62,000 bases of DNA from Apostichopus japonicus (Eukaryota; Echinodermata; Holothuroidea; Aspidochirotida; Stichopodidae). Made by a program: the position numbers and the translations under genes. A model generated the notes under the pieces. It searched no databases. It worked only from the letters and a program-made list of their open reading frames with translations, and had not been told where the DNA came from. Shown piece by piece: positions 57,814 through 62,000 of this stretch (within the stretch, counting starts at the first letter, position 1; each line of letters begins with the position of its first letter). The stretch lies in assembly GCF_037975245.1 (NCBI RefSeq), contig NC_092582.1, positions 7,045,001 to 7,107,000 on the forward strand, written 5' to 3'.

Positions 57814-59458
57814 TATACGTGGTGTATAAGCTTATTTTGTAAAGCAATGTTAATAAATTTCAGTAACTTTAAAACCTTAACGAATAGATTGCAGTACGCT
57901 TGATTAAAGTAATCGGTACATTGACCGAACCTTAGATATAACGACTTCTACTTTGGTCATACCGAACTATTGGGGTTCGGTGGTGCTGCAGGACAGGCCC
58001 AAATTGAACGTGTTGCTAGAACGGACAGTCGCATCCATACGGTGAATCAAAAACAGTAAATGCAGAGAAAAACGCGCGATGGGATGGATGCGATGAGCAC
58101 GCGAATACCAAATGAGTGACTCAAAGAGCAAAGAGCACACCGTGAGCAAAATGATGAGCACGGACGTAAGAAAGTCTTTTGGACAGTTCACGTTTAAAAT
58201 ATAAATATATGTAAATAGAAAAAAATGAAATAAACAATATATAAAAAATATTAATAATAATGAACAAATATAGTATTAATAATAAAATAAAAGAAGTTGT
58301 GTGCTCGTTTAAGAAAAAACGGGGGCTTCCGAAATGGCGCCCCGAGTTCGCCCCGTTTGGACTCCCGAGGGTGGGGATGCAGTAGCATGATACTTTTATA
58401 TTATAAACATTATTTAAACCTGGAGTCTTTTGAAGCTGTATGTTGTGCTGAAAGTTAAAGGAAAGACTAGGTGCATGTAAAAGTAACGTGTTACCTTAAT
58501 AATCAGGTCTACTACAAACAAACCAGAATCGATGGAATTTTAAGCTTAAACATTTTTAAAATTCTTTGTCAGACTAAACGATTACTACCTCGCTAATTAA
58601 AAACAGTCAATTAGTTGTAACGCCCCACACAACTCACAGTGAGATTGAGGGGAATTACAAGCACGTGTGAATTTACATGTTAGGTCAGTCACAGACAGTA
58701 ATAACTTAAATGTATTAAGTACATATGTTATGTCCCCTTAACTAGACATCACAGAACCCTTCATTGTTACTACCGTTTGTTTTAGTAATGTCATGTGTCG
58801 AGGATAGAAATGACTGTCAATGAAGCTGTAAAAAAACTTATCAACTAATGGAATTGCTTTTTTTATACACGAAATACTGAGTTCCGACATTGCAAATATA
58901 TTTTCTAAAAATTATGTCAGATAGCCAGATGTCCCGCTATCACCCTTGGTTGGGGTCCAGTTAATTGTCTGTAATATGAATTTCTTTTCTCACTGTATAC
59001 GTCTAGAAGTATTAAAAGAACAGCGTGTAAGACTGATTTGAAGATGACTGATGAGATATACTATTAAAAGGAACACTAAAACTGAGCTAATATCTTTGTT
59101 AATGTATATGGCTTGAACTTATACATATGAAGAGAGGTTAGGTTATTGTATTATATTCAATGCCTTAATATCGTATCATTTACAGAACATCAGACCATCC
59201 AAAAATTGCTTCTAATACATTACTCAACTGAGCTAAGGACGAAGGGTTCAAAATGACGTCATTATCAAATACCTTTGACATTTCTTGATTTCAATGACGG
59301 TGGAATCGATTCAACTGCAACAGAATCTGGAAGATAGTAATCCATAAACCTGTGGAGCGAAGTAAAGCAACATCGTCTAAGGTATAATTTATTTGACACA
59401 AAATTTACGACGATAAAAATGTTATGGTAACCAGAGAACAATAAATAACATAGATTAA

Positions 59459-60095
59459 CAAGGGCGGCGGAACCGGGGGGCCCCTCCCCACTTTTCCTCA
59501 GATTAAAAATGTGCCCTTTTTCTACATACAAATTGAGGTGTCTCAAGTTAGCAAGAGGCCAGGGAACCAGAATGAACACTCGGGAAGGGCCGTTTCCGGC
59601 CATCTGAGGGGTTTGTAAAACCGAACAAAAATTTTCTTGTGCGCTCCGCGCCAACTGATAGTGGCGCTCCGCTCAGATAGTCGTGTATACAACTTTGCAA
59701 ATCCTGGCTACGCCCCTGACTTCCAATGAATTTCTGTGGGTCAAACTCAACGCTATTTCTAATGGAAAATTTGTTTAGATAATAACAAGAAATAAAATCT
59801 AAATCGGAAGATTCCTACATTAGCAACTAGCATGATTTCACCTCATTTTGTCTCAAAAGAAAACTTGTTTCTTGTTTCCCAATTTGCACATTGGATATTG
59901 CAGTGCTAGTATGCATATTTTCCTTGAAAGGGGGGGGGCGTTGACGGAGTGATGTGTATATGCAAATAAGATAATACAATAAGAGTTATAAAGGGTACTA
60001 AATATAAGGCTGCATCAGTTCAATTGAATTTCTGAAAAGTGCCCTTTGATGTCGGTGCCCCCCCTCCCAGATTAAAAGTGCTTCCGCCGCCCTTG
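59459..60095 (-). mobile_element. hAT non-autonomous element, CAAGGGCGGCGG family, with nested fragment
   Basis: Ends CAAGGGCGGCGGAACC and CTTCCGCCGCCCTTG. It is inverted relative to 23837-24912 and absent from copy 1 (empty site near 17175), so it inserted after the duplication. The target duplication is not clear. A fragment of the 11171 family (59535-59718, ending GGCTACGCCCCTG) is nested inside. Confidence 0.8.
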
Positions 60096-62000
60096 ACTTA
60101 GAAACAGGCAACTTAACAGACAAATCACAATCCCTGAATCATCCAGACGATCTGTGTTTCAAGAGTATCCTTAGGTTTATACACCCCTCAAAAATGATTA
60201 ATTTCTTTGAAGAAAATCCTTCTTTTGATGTGCTACCAAAAATTATTTAACACTTCTATCGGTGCAGGTTGCATTGTTTACCTATTTTAAATTTTGAGAA
60301 AGAAACTTCAAACATCACACACAGATTGATGATGTGATAATGGAGAGAAATACATAATGTAGTACGCATAACACTGTGTCAGCTTCTCAGCCACATGGCC
60401 TTCAATAACACGTGAACAATGTATTAAAATTGTATACAGGACAGATCATATATGGTTTCATATTGCTAATCTGTCTGCTTTGCTTAGTATATGACTGATA
60501 TCTCTTGAAACACGGATTTTTTCGGGCATCAAAATCAAACAGCAAAATGCAATATAAAACTAAAAACTTGTGAAGTCCGACTCTGGCGGTTAAGAGCTGA
60601 TGGTTCTTCATTGTGACAGAATAATGAAGGGCAAAAAAGAAATGAATTAAAATGCTGTACGCGTGATCAAATTGAATTGCGCTTTACGTTTTTGGTACTA
60701 AATTTGCCTTCATGTGCACTTTATATAATCATAAATCTTAATATAAAATATTAATTCATAAAAAAAAAACAATATCGGTGATACAAAATATATGAACATG
60801 ACCGATTTCTACCCTCTATCGTACTAAACTGAGTCAGTTCTTACAGCAGCCTAGTTCGAAATATATTTTAACAAATAACTAGCACGTATCTCACAGCATC
60901 AGTAGTAGGAATGAATATGATCTGCCTCGGATTTCTTCCATAAGTGTGGCATTCGTTTACACCTGTAATGCCATGGCAACGATCCAGGTGTACTAGACAC
61001 ATAACGATCTCAGTGCTGAATTCAGTATCCTTTGACAGGCTCATTTCATCTCCATTATTATGCTAATTAGGTCTTTACAGTAGTTACAGGTGTCACATAC
61101 TCAATATTGACGGGGGGGGGGGGGATTGTCTGAGAATTTTCATTATTGACTCAATGGTTTGTATTTTAATGTTTTGTGATCTTCAATGACTGAAACCAAT
61201 GAATAAGCTCTCAATATCTCTGGACTGCAAGAGAAAGTTTAGGCTTTCTTTGAATATACACAATTATGGAGACACCTATAGTGTTTGCGTGAAGAAGAAC
61301 CCGCAACAAAATCTCGTGTAATAATAACCTGGAATTAACGGGCTTCCTAACAATCTTTATTGGGTCTAGTTCTAAGAATAACAAACAAAACAAATATGAT
61401 GAGAATTTAGAAAGGACCTGTCAAAATCACTTAAAATCTCGGTTTCAAGAATTTACTTTTCTAATAATGAACTTAACGGTAAAGTTGGTGTCAAGGAAGT
61501 TAATTGATGTTCTTTTCTCGGTTAGAATGTAGCATCGCGCGATACCGGTATTTATTGATGCAAACCATTGAAAGCCGGTTTGTAGTGTATTATATAATAT
61601 TTATTGTGTTGATTAGTCGGGTGGTAAGGCTTTGTAATGGTAGCGGACGCATCTATAGCATAATAGATTCCCGGATAACAAAATTACATTAATTTATGCC
61701 ATAGCAATTTAGATCAGAGGTAGGTGAGGGTGGTGTGACTGGGTGGCAATGAAAGGTGAGAGGACAAACAGTGTCTGTGGTTGATTAATGAAATAATATA
61801 AAGGCACATGGGAGGTTTGAGGGATGGGATGGAGGGATTTGTTAAAAGGCAAATATTCAATTACAGTGACAGTTATGAGTAATTTCACATTGTAAATAGT
61901 TTGAGTTTAATAAGACTCGTTATACTTGTCTGAGAAAAAACAAGTATAGTAGCGAGTCTAATGTGGCTAGCTGTGAAAACTACAATGTATTCTTAGCCGG
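60096..62000. other. Copy 2 sequence to the window end, no recognised gene
   Basis: Collinear with 17185-19056 of copy 1; only a G-run (61113) and AT-rich sequence. Confidence 0.5.

Larger units (their letters stand above)
56727..58371. mobile_element. Element with long imperfect terminal inverted repeats (1645 bp)
   Basis: The left end starts CCCTCGGGAGTCCAAACGGG and the right end is its complement, with about 57 bp of inverted similarity. A second inverted pair further in (CCAAAAGACTTTCTTACG, 56830-56847, and its complement near 58170) suggests longer, foldback-like arms. No clear target duplication was found. The interior holds a hAT relic (57335-57687) and a TA array; no transposase. Confidence 0.65.
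55765..58415. other. Copy 2 insertion or replacement region
   Basis: Unrelated to the 0.5 kb at the same place in copy 1. It contains an inverted-repeat element (56727-58371), TA microsatellites, and at 56055-56110 and 56455-56500 an inverted pair around GTTACAGGTGGCACAGTA / TACTGTGCCACCTGTAAC. Confidence 0.55.
38190..62000 (+). repeat. Segmental duplication, copy 2 (partner 3760-19056), continuing past the window
   Basis: Homology with copy 1 reaches the last bases of the window (TTCTTAGCCGG matches TTCTTAACCGG at 19046). It is about 8.5 kb longer than copy 1, mainly through the block at 41990-49195, a local duplication at 51495-53230, an insertion at 55765-58415 and a hAT element at 59459. 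It lacks the 10440-13165 segment of copy 1. Confidence 0.85.

Overview
This is a gene-poor, AT-rich, repeat-rich window from an animal nuclear genome. Short exons are bounded by GT-AG introns. There is one NACHT/leucine-rich-repeat (NLR) gene of the type expanded in invertebrate deuterostomes, many hAT-type miniature transposons with 8-bp target duplications, tRNA-derived SINE heads and long microsatellites. A marine invertebrate, most likely an echinoderm (a sea cucumber would fit), is my inference. No operons, rRNA genes or CRISPR arrays are visible.

Layout. (1) 1-3750: the tail of a transposon-like unit. It holds a truncated last exon of an uncharacterised protein family (868-1014) and a cluster of CAGTCTA sub-repeats ending near 3748. 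(2) 3760-19056: copy 1 of a large segmental duplication. (3) 19842-20194: a tRNA-derived SINE with a long TATG tail. (4) 20804-36475, minus strand: the NLR gene. It has a short start exon (ATG at 34902), a 1505-nt NACHT exon, and a leucine-rich-repeat exon about 12 kb further on. The large intron is filled with nested hAT miniature elements, a satellite with a roughly 144-bp unit carrying nuclear-receptor-like DR1 motifs, and a possible 63-residue ORF. (5) 38190-62000 (window end): copy 2 of the duplication, lengthened by insertions. The largest is a block at 41990-49195 that contains a complete 5665-bp CACTA-like transposon (42215-47879). That transposon carries a spliced gene whose last exon belongs to the same family as the exon at 868-1014.

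The two duplication copies share candidate exons of two unrecognised genes. One, on the plus strand, has two visible terminal exons per copy, and an 11-nt difference gives the copies different C-termini. The other, on the minus strand, contains tiny exons, including a 27-nt exon encoding a 9-residue motif. That micro-exon is present once in copy 1 and twice, by tandem duplication, in copy 2. Copy 2 also keeps two exons of a probable coding region that copy 1 lacks, while copy 2 has lost most of one upstream exon.

The strongest functional call is the NLR, a probable intracellular innate immune sensor or regulator. The strongest structural calls are the segmental duplication, the CACTA-like element with its captured or intrinsic gene, and the nested hAT elements with intact target duplications. 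All exon calls rest on reading frame, phase and splice-site reading by eye, with no database or transcript support.
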